A stretch of DNA of 64,000 nucleotides from Achromobacter insolitus (lineage in GTDB: Bacteria; Pseudomonadota; Gammaproteobacteria; Burkholderiales; Burkholderiaceae_B): the NCBI RefSeq assembly GCF_002209555.1, contig NZ_NJIF01000005.1, positions 62,001-126,000 of the forward strand, written 5' to 3'. Shown piece by piece: positions 18,511-27,489 of the stretch. Below the pieces are notes generated by a model, which saw nothing but the letters and a program-made list of their open reading frames with translations, ran no database searches and was not told the origin of the DNA. Each line of letters opens with the position of its first letter. Positions within the stretch are counted from its first letter, which is position 1. A program made the translations under genes and the position numbers.

Positions 18511-19356
18511 TCAGAACCAGTCGTGCCAGACCGGTTTCAGGTCGGGCGGAAGCGCCGGCAAGCGGCCCAGGTCCACCCGGCTTTCGTTCGGGCTATGGAA
18601 GTCCGAACCGCGCGACGCCAGGAATCCGTAGCGGCGCGCCACATCGGCATAATAGCGGGCCTCTTCGGAGGTATGGCTGCCGGTGTTGACCTCAATGCCG
18701 ACGCCCCCGAGCTGCAGGAATTCGTCGAACAAGGCGGCGAATTGCAACGGCGTGTACTTGTAGCGGCCGGGGTGTGCGATGACGGCGATGCCGCCCGCGC
18801 CGCGTATCCAGCCCACCGCTTCAGCCAGCGTGGCCCATTGCATGGGCACGTGGCCGGGCCGGTCGTCGCCCAGATGCTTGGTGAACACGGTCTGCACGTC
18901 CGGGCAGAAACCGGCTTCGACCAGATAGCGGGCAAAGTGCGTGCGGCTGATGAGTTCGGGGTTGCCTGCGAACGGCAGCGCGCCTTCGTAGGCGCCGGGC
19001 ATGCCCATTGCCGCGAGGCGTTCGCCGATCCGCTTGGCGCGTTCGGCACGGCCGGAACGGGTCTTGCGCAGGCCTTCGATCAGGGCTGTGTTTTCGGGAT
19101 CGAAGCGCAGGCCCACGATATGCACCGTCACGCCCGCCCAGGTGACGGAAATCTCGACGCCGGTGGCGAAGTCCATTTCCAGGTCGCGCGCGGCTCGGGC
19201 CGCCTCCGCCAGGCCGCCCACCTCATCGTGGTCGGTCAGCGCCCAGACGTCCACGCCGTTGGCATGCGCGCGTTGCGCCACGTCGCGCGGCGCCAGCGCG
19301 CCGTCCGAGACGGTGGAATGGCAATGCAGATCGATGTTCAGGGTGCGCGCGTTCAT
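18511..19356 (-). CDS. PHP-domain phosphoesterase (RNase AM / YciV-like)
   Basis: 281 residues from ATG at 19356; longer upstream starts lack family resemblance. PHP metal-site motifs appear in order: IDLHCHSTVSDGAL (H-x-H), WALTDHDEVGG, GVEISVTWAGVTVHIVG, AVIAHPGRYKYT and SRGSDFHSPNES. Enzymes of this branch hydrolyse 3',5'-nucleoside bisphosphates and trim short RNA 5' ends in the cytosol. Its stop is followed by a 70-base gap before greB on the same strand. I am sure of the PHP fold and fairly sure of the subfamily. Confidence 0.9.
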   Translation of the reverse strand: MNARTLNIDLHCHSTVSDGALAPRDVAQRAHANGVDVWALTDHDEVGGLAEAARAARDLEMDFATGVEISVTWAGVTVHIVGLRFDPENTALIEGLRKTRSGRAERAKRIGERLAAMGMPGAYEGALPFAGNPELISRTHFARYLVEAGFCPDVQTVFTKHLGDDRPGHVPMQWATLAEAVGWIRGAGGIAVIAHPGRYKYTPLQFAALFDEFLQLGGVGIEVNTGSHTSEEARYYADVARRYGFLASRGSDFHSPNESRVDLGRLPALPPDLKPVWHDWF

Positions 19357-19422
19357 CCGGCTATTGTAGAGAAGGCCCGGCACCCTGGATAGCGCCAAGC
19401 CGTCCCCGGTTTGTCCGCGCGC

Positions 19423-20358
19423 TCAGGACAGCAGGAATGCCGCCACCGGATTCACCTGCTCGTCCGACATCAAGGTGGGCGCGTGGCCCACGCCTTGGAC
19501 CTCGTGCGCCTGCGCGCGGGGATTGCGCTTGAGCATTTCTTCAACGGTGGCGCGCGTCAGCAGATCGGATTGCGCGCCACGCACGATCAGCACCGGACAC
19601 TCCAGCGAGTCATACGAACGCCACAGGATCTGCTCCCCCGCGGCCAATTCCTCGGGCGTCTGGGCGGCCAGGGCCTGCGACAGCGCCAGGTCGTAATGCT
19701 TGACCCATTTGCCGCCCTGCTCGGGATACAGGTAGCGCGCCAATTCCGCCCACTGGGCGTCGGTATGGGGCCCGAAGGTGGTGGAGTTGGCGCGCATGGT
19801 GGCCACCGCCTCTTCAAACGTAGCGAATTCGCCGGGCTCGCCCACGTATTGGCCAATGCGGGCCAGCGCGCCGGTTTCCAGACGCGGGCCCACATCGTTG
19901 AGAACCAGCTTTTCCAGGCGGAATCCCTGTTCGGGCGGCAGCATGCCCGCGTGAGGGCGCATGGCCAACATGGCGCGGGCGAACACGGCCGCGCCCGACA
20001 ACGCGAGGCCGATCAATCCGCCCATCGACGTGCCTACCCAGGCCAGCCGCGCCGGCTTGAGCCGCGCCAATAGGGTGACCATGTCCGAGACGTACTGCGG
20101 CACCGTATAGAAAGCCGGGTTAGCCAGCCAATCGGAACGGCCGCGCCCGACCACGTCCGGGCAGACCACGCGATAGCGCCCCGCCAGCCGCCGCGCAAGC
20201 GTATCGAAGTCGCGTCCGCTGCGCGTCAGGCCGTGCACGCAGACCAGCACCTGGTCATTGGCCGGGTCGCCCCATTCCCAATAGGCCATGCGGTGCAGGC
20301 CGGCCGGGCTGGCGCAGGTGACGAAATCCAAACGGGGTTCCAGGCTGGCGTCCACCAT
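19423..20358 (-). CDS. Alpha/beta-fold hydrolase
   Basis: 311 residues. ATG at 20358 is chosen because GTGGAG lies 7 bases upstream; a TTG at 20373 extends the frame but is implausible. Oxyanion motif VCVHGLTRSGRDFDTLARRL (about 35-55), nucleophile elbow WVGTSMGGLIGLALSG (Ser near residue 117), acid and terminal histidine in VQGVGHAPTLMSDEQV. No signal peptide, so cytosolic. This general hydrolase type acts on esters, lactones or C-C bonds; the substrate is not evident. It is divergent from the cyclopropane synthase gene, with a 286-base gap that holds the promoters and no other gene. Confidence 0.88.
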   Translation of the reverse strand: MVDASLEPRLDFVTCASPAGLHRMAYWEWGDPANDQVLVCVHGLTRSGRDFDTLARRLAGRYRVVCPDVVGRGRSDWLANPAFYTVPQYVSDMVTLLARLKPARLAWVGTSMGGLIGLALSGAAVFARAMLAMRPHAGMLPPEQGFRLEKLVLNDVGPRLETGALARIGQYVGEPGEFATFEEAVATMRANSTTFGPHTDAQWAELARYLYPEQGGKWVKHYDLALSQALAAQTPEELAAGEQILWRSYDSLECPVLIVRGAQSDLLTRATVEEMLKRNPRAQAHEVQGVGHAPTLMSDEQVNPVAAFLLS

Positions 20359-20644
20359 CGATACACTCCACAAGTCGGTGCGCGCCGCAGCGTATGGCGC
20401 GCCAGGCCGGTATCTTATAGGACGCCGGGCGACGCCGCCGCAACAGCCACCCCGCCAGGTTCTGGACTATCGGCCCGCTCGTCGCTACGATCCTTGCATC
20501 CGGATCGCCGTGCCTGCCGCGGCATTGCCATTGCCTATCGAGGCGATCCAATCATTAAATTGGAGTTGCGGACCTGTTAGGATCAGAGTCGGAAGTTTTC
20601 AAGCATTGCCAGATCAGTCATCCCAAAATTGATATGGAGTCCGT

Positions 20645-21826
20645 ATGCAGCAAAGCAGTCCTTCCTCGCCGCTGGCCACCAGCCACCCCGCCGTCACCCC
20701 CCCTCCCCCCGAACCGCCCAAAGTGCTCCAGGACATCCTGGCGCGAGCCGATGTCCGCATCAACGGCTCCCGCCCTTGGGACATCCAGGTTCATGACAAG
20801 CATATGTACGACCGCGTCTTCTCCAGCTGGTCGCTGGGCCTGGGCGAGTCGTACATGGACGGCGAGTGGGACTGCGACCAGCTCGACGAACTGTTTACCC
20901 GCCTGCTGCGCGCGGACATGGGATCGGCGGCGCTGGGCCTGGCCCGCGTCAAGCTGATCGCAGAGCACCTGCGCCACAAGCTGTTCAATCTCCAGTCCAA
21001 GAGCCGCGCATTCGAGGTCGGCGAGCAGCACTACGACGCGGGCAATGACGTGTTCGAGGCCATGCTGGACAGCCGCATGATCTATTCCTGCGCCTACTGG
21101 GAAAACGCCCAGACGCTGGAGGAAGCACAGCTGGCCAAGCTGGATATGATCTGCCGCAAACTGCAGTTGCGCGAAGGCGAAACCCTGCTGGACATCGGCT
21201 GCGGCTGGGGCGGACTGGCCCGCTTCGCCGCCGAGCGCTATGGCGTGAAGGTGACCGGCGTAACCGTGTCCAAGGAACAGCTGGCGCTGGCCCAGGAAAA
21301 GGTGAAGGGCCTGCCGGTGCAGCTCCTGCTGCAGGATTACCGCGACCTCCAGGGCAGCTTCGACAAGGTAGTGTCGGTGGGCATGTTCGAACATGTCGGC
21401 CCCAAGAACTACGACACCTACTTCACGAACGTACAACGCCTGATGGCGCCGGACGGCGTGTTCCTGCTACACACCATCGGCATCGCCGCGACCAGCCAGA
21501 GCACCGATCCGTGGATCGACCGCTATGTCTTCCCAAATGGCAAGCTGCCGTCCGCCCGCGAGATCGCAACGGCGGTGGAAGGCCGCTACATCATCGAAGA
21601 CTGGCACAACTTCGGCGCCGACTACGACCGCACGCTGATGGCCTGGTGGGACAACTTCGAACGGGCCTGGCCCGCGCTGGAACCGCGCTATGGCACGCGC
21701 TTCTACCGCATGTGGAAGTACTACCTGATGTGCTGCGCGGGCTTCTTCCGGTCGCGCGAGGGCCAGCTCTGGCAAGTGATCCTGACGCACCCGCAGCGCA
21801 AGGAGATGTACCGCTCGCTGCGTTGA
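20645..21826 (+). CDS. cfa: Cyclopropane-fatty-acyl-phospholipid synthase
   Basis: 393 residues, the usual length. It adds a methylene group from S-adenosylmethionine to double bonds of membrane phospholipid acyl chains. An N-terminal lipid-binding region (about 30-110: NGSRPWDIQVHDKHMYDRV, LGLGESYMDGEWDCDQLDEL) is followed by the SAM-binding fold with motif I LLDIGCGWGGLARFAAERYG (about 184-203), then SVGMFEHVGPKNYDTYF and CSAYW-type catalytic residues (CAYWENA near residue 150). The C-terminus has MWKYYLMCCAGFFRSREGQL. The 18-residue proline-rich start is extra. GGAG sits before the ATG. Confidence 0.96.
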   Translation: MQQSSPSSPLATSHPAVTPPPPEPPKVLQDILARADVRINGSRPWDIQVHDKHMYDRVFSSWSLGLGESYMDGEWDCDQLDELFTRLLRADMGSAALGLARVKLIAEHLRHKLFNLQSKSRAFEVGEQHYDAGNDVFEAMLDSRMIYSCAYWENAQTLEEAQLAKLDMICRKLQLREGETLLDIGCGWGGLARFAAERYGVKVTGVTVSKEQLALAQEKVKGLPVQLLLQDYRDLQGSFDKVVSVGMFEHVGPKNYDTYFTNVQRLMAPDGVFLLHTIGIAATSQSTDPWIDRYVFPNGKLPSAREIATAVEGRYIIEDWHNFGADYDRTLMAWWDNFERAWPALEPRYGTRFYRMWKYYLMCCAGFFRSREGQLWQVILTHPQRKEMYRSLR

Positions 21827-21847
21827 ACGCGGCAACGCAACGGCAGG

Positions 21848-21869
21848 AAAGGCGCCCTGGGGCGCCTTT
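21848..21869 (+). terminator. Terminator after cfa
   Basis: AAAGGCGCC (21848-21856) and GGCGCCTTT (21861-21869) form a 9-bp stem with a CTGG loop followed by CTTTC. The stem is strong but the U-tract is short. It lies between convergent cfa and the GMC oxidoreductase gene and may serve both. Confidence 0.65.
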
Positions 21870-21892
21870 CTTTCGGGATGGCGTGGGCAGGA

Positions 21893-23509
21893 TCAACGGC
21901 CCGCGGACGCGCCCCCGGCGTCTTCGCGGATCATGTCCGCCGCCCGCTCCGCGATCATGATGGTGGGCGAATTGGTGTTGCCGGAAGTGATCAGCGGCAT
22001 CACCGATGCATCGGCAATGCGCAGGCCTTCCAGGCCATGGACGCGCAGCCTTGCGTCCACCACCGCACCGCCGTCCGCGTCGCGCCCCATGGCGCAGGTG
22101 CCCACCGGATGAAAGATCGTGGTGCCGATCTTGCCGGCCGCTTCCCGCAGTTCCGCGTCCGTCTGGAACGCCGGTCCCGGCAGCCATTCCTGAGGCTGGT
22201 AGCGCTGCAAGGCGGGCGCCGCCGCGATCCGCCGCACCAGGCGGATCGAGTCCGCCGCCACGCGCAGGTCTTCCTCGGTGCTCAGATACTTGGGCGTAAT
22301 GACCGGCGCGCCTTGCGGCCCCTGCGCGTGCACGCTGCCGCGCGAGGTCGGGCGTAGATTGCACACGCTGGCAGTGAAGGCATCGAAGCCGTGCAGAGGT
22401 TCGCCAAAAGCGCCCAGCGACAAGGGTTGCACGTGGAATTCGACGTTGGCGCGCGGCTGGCCCGGATCGGACTTGGCGAACGCGCCCAACTGCGAAGGCG
22501 CCATGCTCATGGGGCCGCTGCGCTTGCACAGGTACTCCAGGCCTATGCCCGCCTTGCCCAGCCAGGTGGAGGCGATGCGGTTCAGCGTCTTCACGCCCTG
22601 CACCTGGATGATGACGCGCAGCTGCAGATGATCCTGCAGGTTCTCGCCCACGCCCGGCAAGGCGTGGCGCAACGCAATCCCGCCTTCGCGCAGGCGCGCC
22701 GGCTCGCCTACGCCGGAGAGCTCCAGCAGATGTGGCGTGTTGACCGCGCCCGCCGCCAGCACTACCTCGCGACGCGCGCGCACCGTCACACTCTGTCCGC
22801 CGTGGCGCAACTGCACGCCGACGCAGCGCTTGCCCTCGAATACCAGCTGCTCGGCCTGCGCGCCGGTCATGACGCGCAGGTTCGGGCGCTTGCGGACCGG
22901 CCGCAGGAACGCCTTGGCGGTGTTCCAGCGCCAGCCTCCGCGCTGGTTCACCTCGAAATAGCCGCAACCGAAGTTGTCGCCCCGATTGAAGTCCTGCACC
23001 CGAGGGATCCCCTCCTGCTCGGCAGCACCGGCAAAAGCCTCCAGGATGTCCCAGCGCAGGCGCTGCGATTCCACCCTCCATTCGCCGCCGGCGCCATGGT
23101 ATTCGTCGGCGCCGCGGTGATAGTCCTCGCTGCGCTTGAACACGGGCAGCACCTGGTCCCAGCCCCATGCAGGATCGCCGGACAGCTCGGCCCAGTCGTC
23201 GTAGTCCTGGCGCTGGCCCCGCATGTAGATCATGCCGTTGATCGAAGAACTCCCCCCCAACACACGGCCACGCGGATAGATCAAGGAACGGCCGCCCAGA
23301 CCGGGTTCCGCCGCGGTACGGTACATCCAATCTGTCCGGGGGTTGCCAATGCAATGCAGATAGCCCACCGGGATATGGATCCAGTGGTAGTTGTCGCTGC
23401 CGCCGGCCTCCAGCAGCAGCACCCGCACGCCGGGATCGCGGCTCAGGCGGTTGGCCAATACGCAACCTGCCGAGCCCGCGCCCACGATGATGTAGTCGTA
23501 TGTCTCCAT
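21893..23509 (-). CDS. GMC-family FAD-dependent oxidoreductase (choline dehydrogenase-like)
   Basis: 538 residues. N-terminal FAD-binding motif YIIVGAGSAGCVLANRLS, GMC signature 1 YPRGRVLGGSSSINGMIYMR (about 78-97), signature 2 near GAVNTPHLLELSGVGEP (about 255-271), and the catalytic His in TIFHPVGTCAMG with the second His/Asn in ITSGNTNSPTIMIAERA. These enzymes oxidise alcohols to aldehydes with FAD; choline, polyethylene glycol and aliphatic alcohols are known substrates. No betaine aldehyde dehydrogenase or choline transporter is adjacent, so I would not call it BetA. It is divergent from a LysR gene that probably controls it. Confidence 0.93.
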   Translation of the reverse strand: METYDYIIVGAGSAGCVLANRLSRDPGVRVLLLEAGGSDNYHWIHIPVGYLHCIGNPRTDWMYRTAAEPGLGGRSLIYPRGRVLGGSSSINGMIYMRGQRQDYDDWAELSGDPAWGWDQVLPVFKRSEDYHRGADEYHGAGGEWRVESQRLRWDILEAFAGAAEQEGIPRVQDFNRGDNFGCGYFEVNQRGGWRWNTAKAFLRPVRKRPNLRVMTGAQAEQLVFEGKRCVGVQLRHGGQSVTVRARREVVLAAGAVNTPHLLELSGVGEPARLREGGIALRHALPGVGENLQDHLQLRVIIQVQGVKTLNRIASTWLGKAGIGLEYLCKRSGPMSMAPSQLGAFAKSDPGQPRANVEFHVQPLSLGAFGEPLHGFDAFTASVCNLRPTSRGSVHAQGPQGAPVITPKYLSTEEDLRVAADSIRLVRRIAAAPALQRYQPQEWLPGPAFQTDAELREAAGKIGTTIFHPVGTCAMGRDADGGAVVDARLRVHGLEGLRIADASVMPLITSGNTNSPTIMIAERAADMIREDAGGASAGR

Positions 23510-23731
23510 AAGCTCTTCTTATCTTCTTGCCGGGACGAGGGCCCCGGACTGGGTGAGCCGACCCGGCTCTGGCGACCTTGCGCACGCCGGGCATCTACCG
23601 TGACTCTCGCGCAGCCGGGAACAACTGTCCAATGAATTGTTGAAAAACGGTTTATAAGCATCTTAAATAATGCTCGGCCTTATTCCACTCTGGTTGGCAC
23701 GGCGAGGGCCAACGTCTCCGGGAACCGCTCC

Positions 23732-24619
23732 ATGGATCTGAAGCACATCCGCACCTTTGCCGCCGTGGCCCGCGAGGGCAATTTGACGCGCGCGGCCGAG
23801 CATCTGCACCTGACCCAGCCGGCGCTCAGCCTGCAACTGAAGAATTTCCAGGAATCGCTGGACCTCACCTTGTTTGCCCGCACGGCGCAAGGGCTGGCGC
23901 CCAACGCCGACGGCCGCGCGCTGCTACCCGCGGCGCAACGCATACTGGAGGCCTTGGACGACTTTCAGCGCGCGATCGGCGCCCTGCGCGACACTGTCCA
24001 GGGCGACCTGCGCATAGGCACCATCCTCGATCCGGAGTTCCTGCGTCTTGGCGCCACGCTGCAATACCTGGTCGAGCACTATCCCAGGATCCGCCCCACC
24101 CTGCGCCACGGCATGTCGGGATCGGTGGCCAGGCAGGTGCGCGCGGGCGAGCTGGACGTGGGTTTTTCCCTGGGCCCGTCAGGACCCGGTGCCGCCCATC
24201 CGGGTCTGGAGGCGCTGCCGCTCGCGTCGTTTACCTACTGCGTCGTCGCTCCGAAGGGCTGGGGGCCGCAGGTAGCTGGCCGCGACTGGGCGGCGATTGC
24301 CGCGCTGCCCTGGATCTGGACGCCGCCTGACTCGGTCCATCATCGCTTGCTGTCGGACCAGTTCGAAGCGCTGGCCGTCGCGCCCAACGCCGTGGCGGAA
24401 GTTGACCAGGAAGCCTCGATGCTGGACCTGGTGCGTTCGGGTGTCGGTCTGTCGCTGGCGCGCGACTCCATTGCGCTACGCGAGTCCCAGGCGAACGGGC
24501 TGGTACTGGTCAAGGACCTGTCGATCCAGGCCCAGCTCTCCTTCGTCACACAGACCTCGCGCCGCGACGATCCGCTGGTCGCGGCGGCATTTGCCGCGGT
24601 AGAAGCCGCGTTCGCCTGA
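23732..24619 (+). CDS. LysR-family transcriptional regulator
   Basis: 295 residues. The winged helix-turn-helix is at 1-60 (MDLKHIRTFAAVAREGNLTR, AAEHLHLTQPALSLQLKNFQ), followed by a linker and a periplasmic-binding-like effector domain from about residue 90 (GDLRIGTILDPEFLRLG). It is divergent from the GMC oxidoreductase, with a 222-base gap containing AT-rich TTTATAAGCATCTTAAATAA, the expected position of its binding sites. It should activate the oxidoreductase gene in response to an unknown inducer. It is also followed on the same strand by nirB, but a long hairpin region lies between. Confidence 0.93.
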   Translation: MDLKHIRTFAAVAREGNLTRAAEHLHLTQPALSLQLKNFQESLDLTLFARTAQGLAPNADGRALLPAAQRILEALDDFQRAIGALRDTVQGDLRIGTILDPEFLRLGATLQYLVEHYPRIRPTLRHGMSGSVARQVRAGELDVGFSLGPSGPGAAHPGLEALPLASFTYCVVAPKGWGPQVAGRDWAAIAALPWIWTPPDSVHHRLLSDQFEALAVAPNAVAEVDQEASMLDLVRSGVGLSLARDSIALRESQANGLVLVKDLSIQAQLSFVTQTSRRDDPLVAAAFAAVEAAFA

Positions 24620-24635
24620 GGGCGGGCGCTGCACT

Positions 24636-24683
24636 GCGCCAAACGGGTGCAAATCCGCACTGGGATATGCACCCGTTTGGCGC
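24636..24683. repeat. Perfect 16-bp inverted repeat between lysR and nirB
   Basis: GCGCCAAACGGGTGCA (24636-24651) and TGCACCCGTTTGGCGC (24668-24683) are exact reverse complements separated by 16 bases. There is no T-run after either arm, so it is not a classical terminator. It could be a factor-stabilised end for the lysR transcript, or a paired protein-binding site in the nirB promoter region. Confidence 0.85.
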
Positions 24684-24825
24684 GCGGGCATCCCGGTCGC
24701 CCGCCAGGAATTGCATCGGATCCCTCCTGCGTCCTCCCGCTATCCCTATGGAACCCTCAGCTCCCCGCGCGCGCGGATAAGCATCGGCTTTCCTGGCACG
24801 GACTTTGCTTGATGATTCGTGCGCG

Positions 24826-24905
24826 GGCCGCAAGGCCGGCGAGACAATTCGAGCAGTGACGGCAATGGCGCCCCGACCGCAAGGTCCAGGGCGCCATTGC
24901 GTTTT
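24826..24905 (+). promoter_or_regulatory. nirB leader with terminator/attenuator hairpin
   Basis: Two hairpins have the same GCAA tetraloop: GGCC-GCAA-GGCC at 24826-24837 and GACC-GCAA-GGTC at 24875-24886. The second is the apex of a long hairpin, GCAATGGCGCCC (24862-24873) pairing with GGGCGCCATTGC (24889-24900), followed by GTTTTTG. This is a complete intrinsic terminator about 35 bases before the nirB start codon, so transcription must be allowed to read through. In other proteobacteria nitrate/nitrite assimilation leaders are antiterminated by the ANTAR protein NasT. That mechanism is inferred here; nasT is not in the window. Confidence 0.7.
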
Positions 24906-24939
24906 TGAAACCCGTGTATCCAAGCCCCAGGGACATCCC

Positions 24940-27489
24940 ATGAATGTAGCGGCCACATCCGATTCTCTGCAGACCCTCGTTGTCATCGGCAACGGCATGG
25001 TGGGCCACCATTGCGTCGAGCAACTCATCGCCCGAGGCGCGCTGGATCGCTATCGCATCCACGTATTCGGCGAGGAAAGCCGCCGCGCCTATGACCGCGT
25101 GCACCTCTCCGAGTACCTGGACGGGCGTGACGCCGAATCGATGGCGCTGGGCGATGCGTCGTTGTATGAACAGCAGGGAATCACCTTGCATCTGGGCACG
25201 CCCGTGCTGGAAATAGACCGCCGGCACCGCGAGGTCGTGACCGCGCGGGGCCGTACCGCCTACGACAAGCTGGTGTTGGCGACGGGCTCATATCCATTCG
25301 TGCCGCCTATCTCGGGCGCGGAAGGCGCGTCGCGGCTGGTGTACCGCAGCATCGACGATCTGGACCTGATCCGCGAGGCGGCAAACGGCGCGCGGCGCGG
25401 TGTGGTGGTGGGAGGCGGCCTGCTGGGACTTGAAGCCGCCCATGCGCTGAAGTCGCTACGGCTGGAGGCGCACGTTGTCGAGTTCGCTCCGCGCCTGATG
25501 CCGGTGCAGCTGGATGAACAAGGCGGCGCCGCGCTCAAGGCGCGCATCGAAGCGCTGGGCGTGGGCGTGCATCTGTCGCGCGCCACTCAGGATATCAAGC
25601 CCGGGACGCAGTACCGCTACCGCATGCGCTTTGCCGAAGGCGCGCCGCTGGAGACCGACCTGATCGTGTTCTCCGCGGGCATTCGGCCACAGGTCGCGTT
25701 GGCGCGCCAAGCGGGATTGACGCTGGCCGAGCGCGGCGGCGTGGCCATCGATGACCAGTGCCGCAGCAGCGACGAACACATCTACGCCATCGGCGAATGC
25801 GCGGCCTGGAACGGCAGCGTGTTCGGCCTGGTGGCGCCCGGCTACCAGATGGCGCGCACGGTGGCCGCGGCGCTCTGTGGGGAAGCCGGCCAGGCGTTCA
25901 CGGGCGCGGACATGTCCACCAAGCTCAAGCTGCTGGGGGTGGACGTAGGTTCGATCGGCGATGCCCACGGCGCCACGCCCGGCGCGCTCAGCTATCGCTA
26001 CATCGACGAAGCCGGCGCCAGCTACCGTCGCCTGGTGGTCTCGGCCGACGGCAAGCGGGTGCTGGGTGCTGTCCTGGTGGGCGACAACCGCTACTACGAC
26101 ACGCTGCTGCAATACGTGCAGAACGGCATTGCGCCGCCGGCTGACCCGGCCAGCCTGATCCTGCCGCAAGGCCAGGCGGCTCCGCTGCTTGGCGTGGACG
26201 CGCTACCCGCAGGCGCCACCATCTGCTCCTGCCACAACGTAAGCAAGGCCGCGGTCTGCGCGGCGATCGACGGCGGCTGTACGGACCTGGGCGCGGTCAA
26301 GCGCTGCACCAAGGCCGCATCCGGCTGCGGCGGCTGCGCCGGCCTGCTCAAGCAAGTGGTCGAACATGAACTAGCCAGCCGCGGCGTCGCCGTGGACAAG
26401 AGCCTGTGCGAACACTTTCCGCACACGCGGCAGGAGCTGTACGCCATCGTGCGCGTCAGCGGCATCGAATCCTTCGAGGAACTCCTGGCCAGCCATGGGC
26501 GCGGGCAACAGGGTTGCGACATCTGCAAGCCGGCTGTCGGGTCCATCCTGGCCTCGTGCTGGAACCGGCCGATCCAGGCCCCCCACCTGGTGGCACTGCA
26601 GGACACCAACGACACCTTCATGGCGAACATGCAGAAGAACGGCACGTATTCGGTGGTGCCGCGCATCCCTGCGGGCGAGATCACGCCCGACGGCCTGATC
26701 GCGATCGGCGCGGTTGCCAAGAAGTACAAGCTGTACACCAAGATCACCGGAGGCCAGCGCATCGACCTGTTCGGCGCCCAGCTGCATGAACTGCCGGACA
26801 TCTGGGCGGAACTGATTGCCGCGGGCTTCGAGACCGGCCACGCCTATGGCAAGTCCACCCGCACAGTGAAGTCCTGCGTGGGCAGCACGTGGTGCCGCTA
26901 CGGCGTGCAGGACAGCGTGAAGATGGCGCTGGATATCGAGCACCGCTATAAGGGCCTGCGTTCGCCGCACAAGCTGAAGTTCGCCGTGTCCGGTTGCACC
27001 CGCGAATGCGCCGAGGCGCAGAGCAAAGACATCGGCGTCATCGCCACCGAAAACGGCTGGAATCTCTACGTGTGCGGCAACGGCGGCATGCGCCCGCGCC
27101 ATGCTGAACTCTTCGCGACCGACTTGGACGACGCCGCGTTGATACGCACCATCGACCGCCTGCTGATGTTCTACATCCGCACGGCCGACAAGCTGCAGCG
27201 CACCTCGGTATGGCGCGAATCGCTGGAGGGCGGCCTGGACTACCTGAAGCAAGTGGTGCTGGAGGATAGCCTGGGCCTGTGCGCCGAACTTGAAGCGCAG
27301 ATGCAGTTGGTGGTGGACCGGTACGAATGCGAATGGGCCAATGCCCTCAGCGACCCGGAAAAACTCAAGCGCTTCCGCACCTTTGTGAACGACCGCAGCG
27401 CCGATCCCGACATTCAGTTCGTGCAGGAGCGCGGCCAGCCCCGGCCTGCTCCCGCGCGCATCATCCCCATTGCGGAGGAGATCGTCTGA
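24940..27489 (+). CDS. nirB: Nitrite reductase (NAD(P)H) large subunit
   Basis: 849 residues from ATG at 24940. It reduces nitrite to ammonium in the cytoplasm for nitrogen assimilation. Order: FAD/NAD(P)H reductase part (about 1-400; LVVIGNGMVGHHCVEQL, VLATGSYPFVPPISG, GVVVGGGLLGLEAAHALKS), a BFD-type [2Fe-2S] segment (about 428-490; TICSCHNVSKAAVC, KRCTKAASGCGGC), a sulfite/nitrite reductase ferredoxin-like half, and the siroheme/[4Fe-4S] site with cysteines in SCVGSTWCRYG and SGCTRECAEAQSKD. All four cluster cysteines are present. Its TGA overlaps the nirD start by one base. The leader upstream carries a terminator hairpin. Confidence 0.97.
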   Translation: MNVAATSDSLQTLVVIGNGMVGHHCVEQLIARGALDRYRIHVFGEESRRAYDRVHLSEYLDGRDAESMALGDASLYEQQGITLHLGTPVLEIDRRHREVVTARGRTAYDKLVLATGSYPFVPPISGAEGASRLVYRSIDDLDLIREAANGARRGVVVGGGLLGLEAAHALKSLRLEAHVVEFAPRLMPVQLDEQGGAALKARIEALGVGVHLSRATQDIKPGTQYRYRMRFAEGAPLETDLIVFSAGIRPQVALARQAGLTLAERGGVAIDDQCRSSDEHIYAIGECAAWNGSVFGLVAPGYQMARTVAAALCGEAGQAFTGADMSTKLKLLGVDVGSIGDAHGATPGALSYRYIDEAGASYRRLVVSADGKRVLGAVLVGDNRYYDTLLQYVQNGIAPPADPASLILPQGQAAPLLGVDALPAGATICSCHNVSKAAVCAAIDGGCTDLGAVKRCTKAASGCGGCAGLLKQVVEHELASRGVAVDKSLCEHFPHTRQELYAIVRVSGIESFEELLASHGRGQQGCDICKPAVGSILASCWNRPIQAPHLVALQDTNDTFMANMQKNGTYSVVPRIPAGEITPDGLIAIGAVAKKYKLYTKITGGQRIDLFGAQLHELPDIWAELIAAGFETGHAYGKSTRTVKSCVGSTWCRYGVQDSVKMALDIEHRYKGLRSPHKLKFAVSGCTRECAEAQSKDIGVIATENGWNLYVCGNGGMRPRHAELFATDLDDAALIRTIDRLLMFYIRTADKLQRTSVWRESLEGGLDYLKQVVLEDSLGLCAELEAQMQLVVDRYECEWANALSDPEKLKRFRTFVNDRSADPDIQFVQERGQPRPAPARIIPIAEEIV

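Noticed and set aside
21893..23509. Choline dehydrogenase BetA
   Set aside because: Only the GMC family can be supported; no betB, betI or choline transporter is in the neighbourhood.
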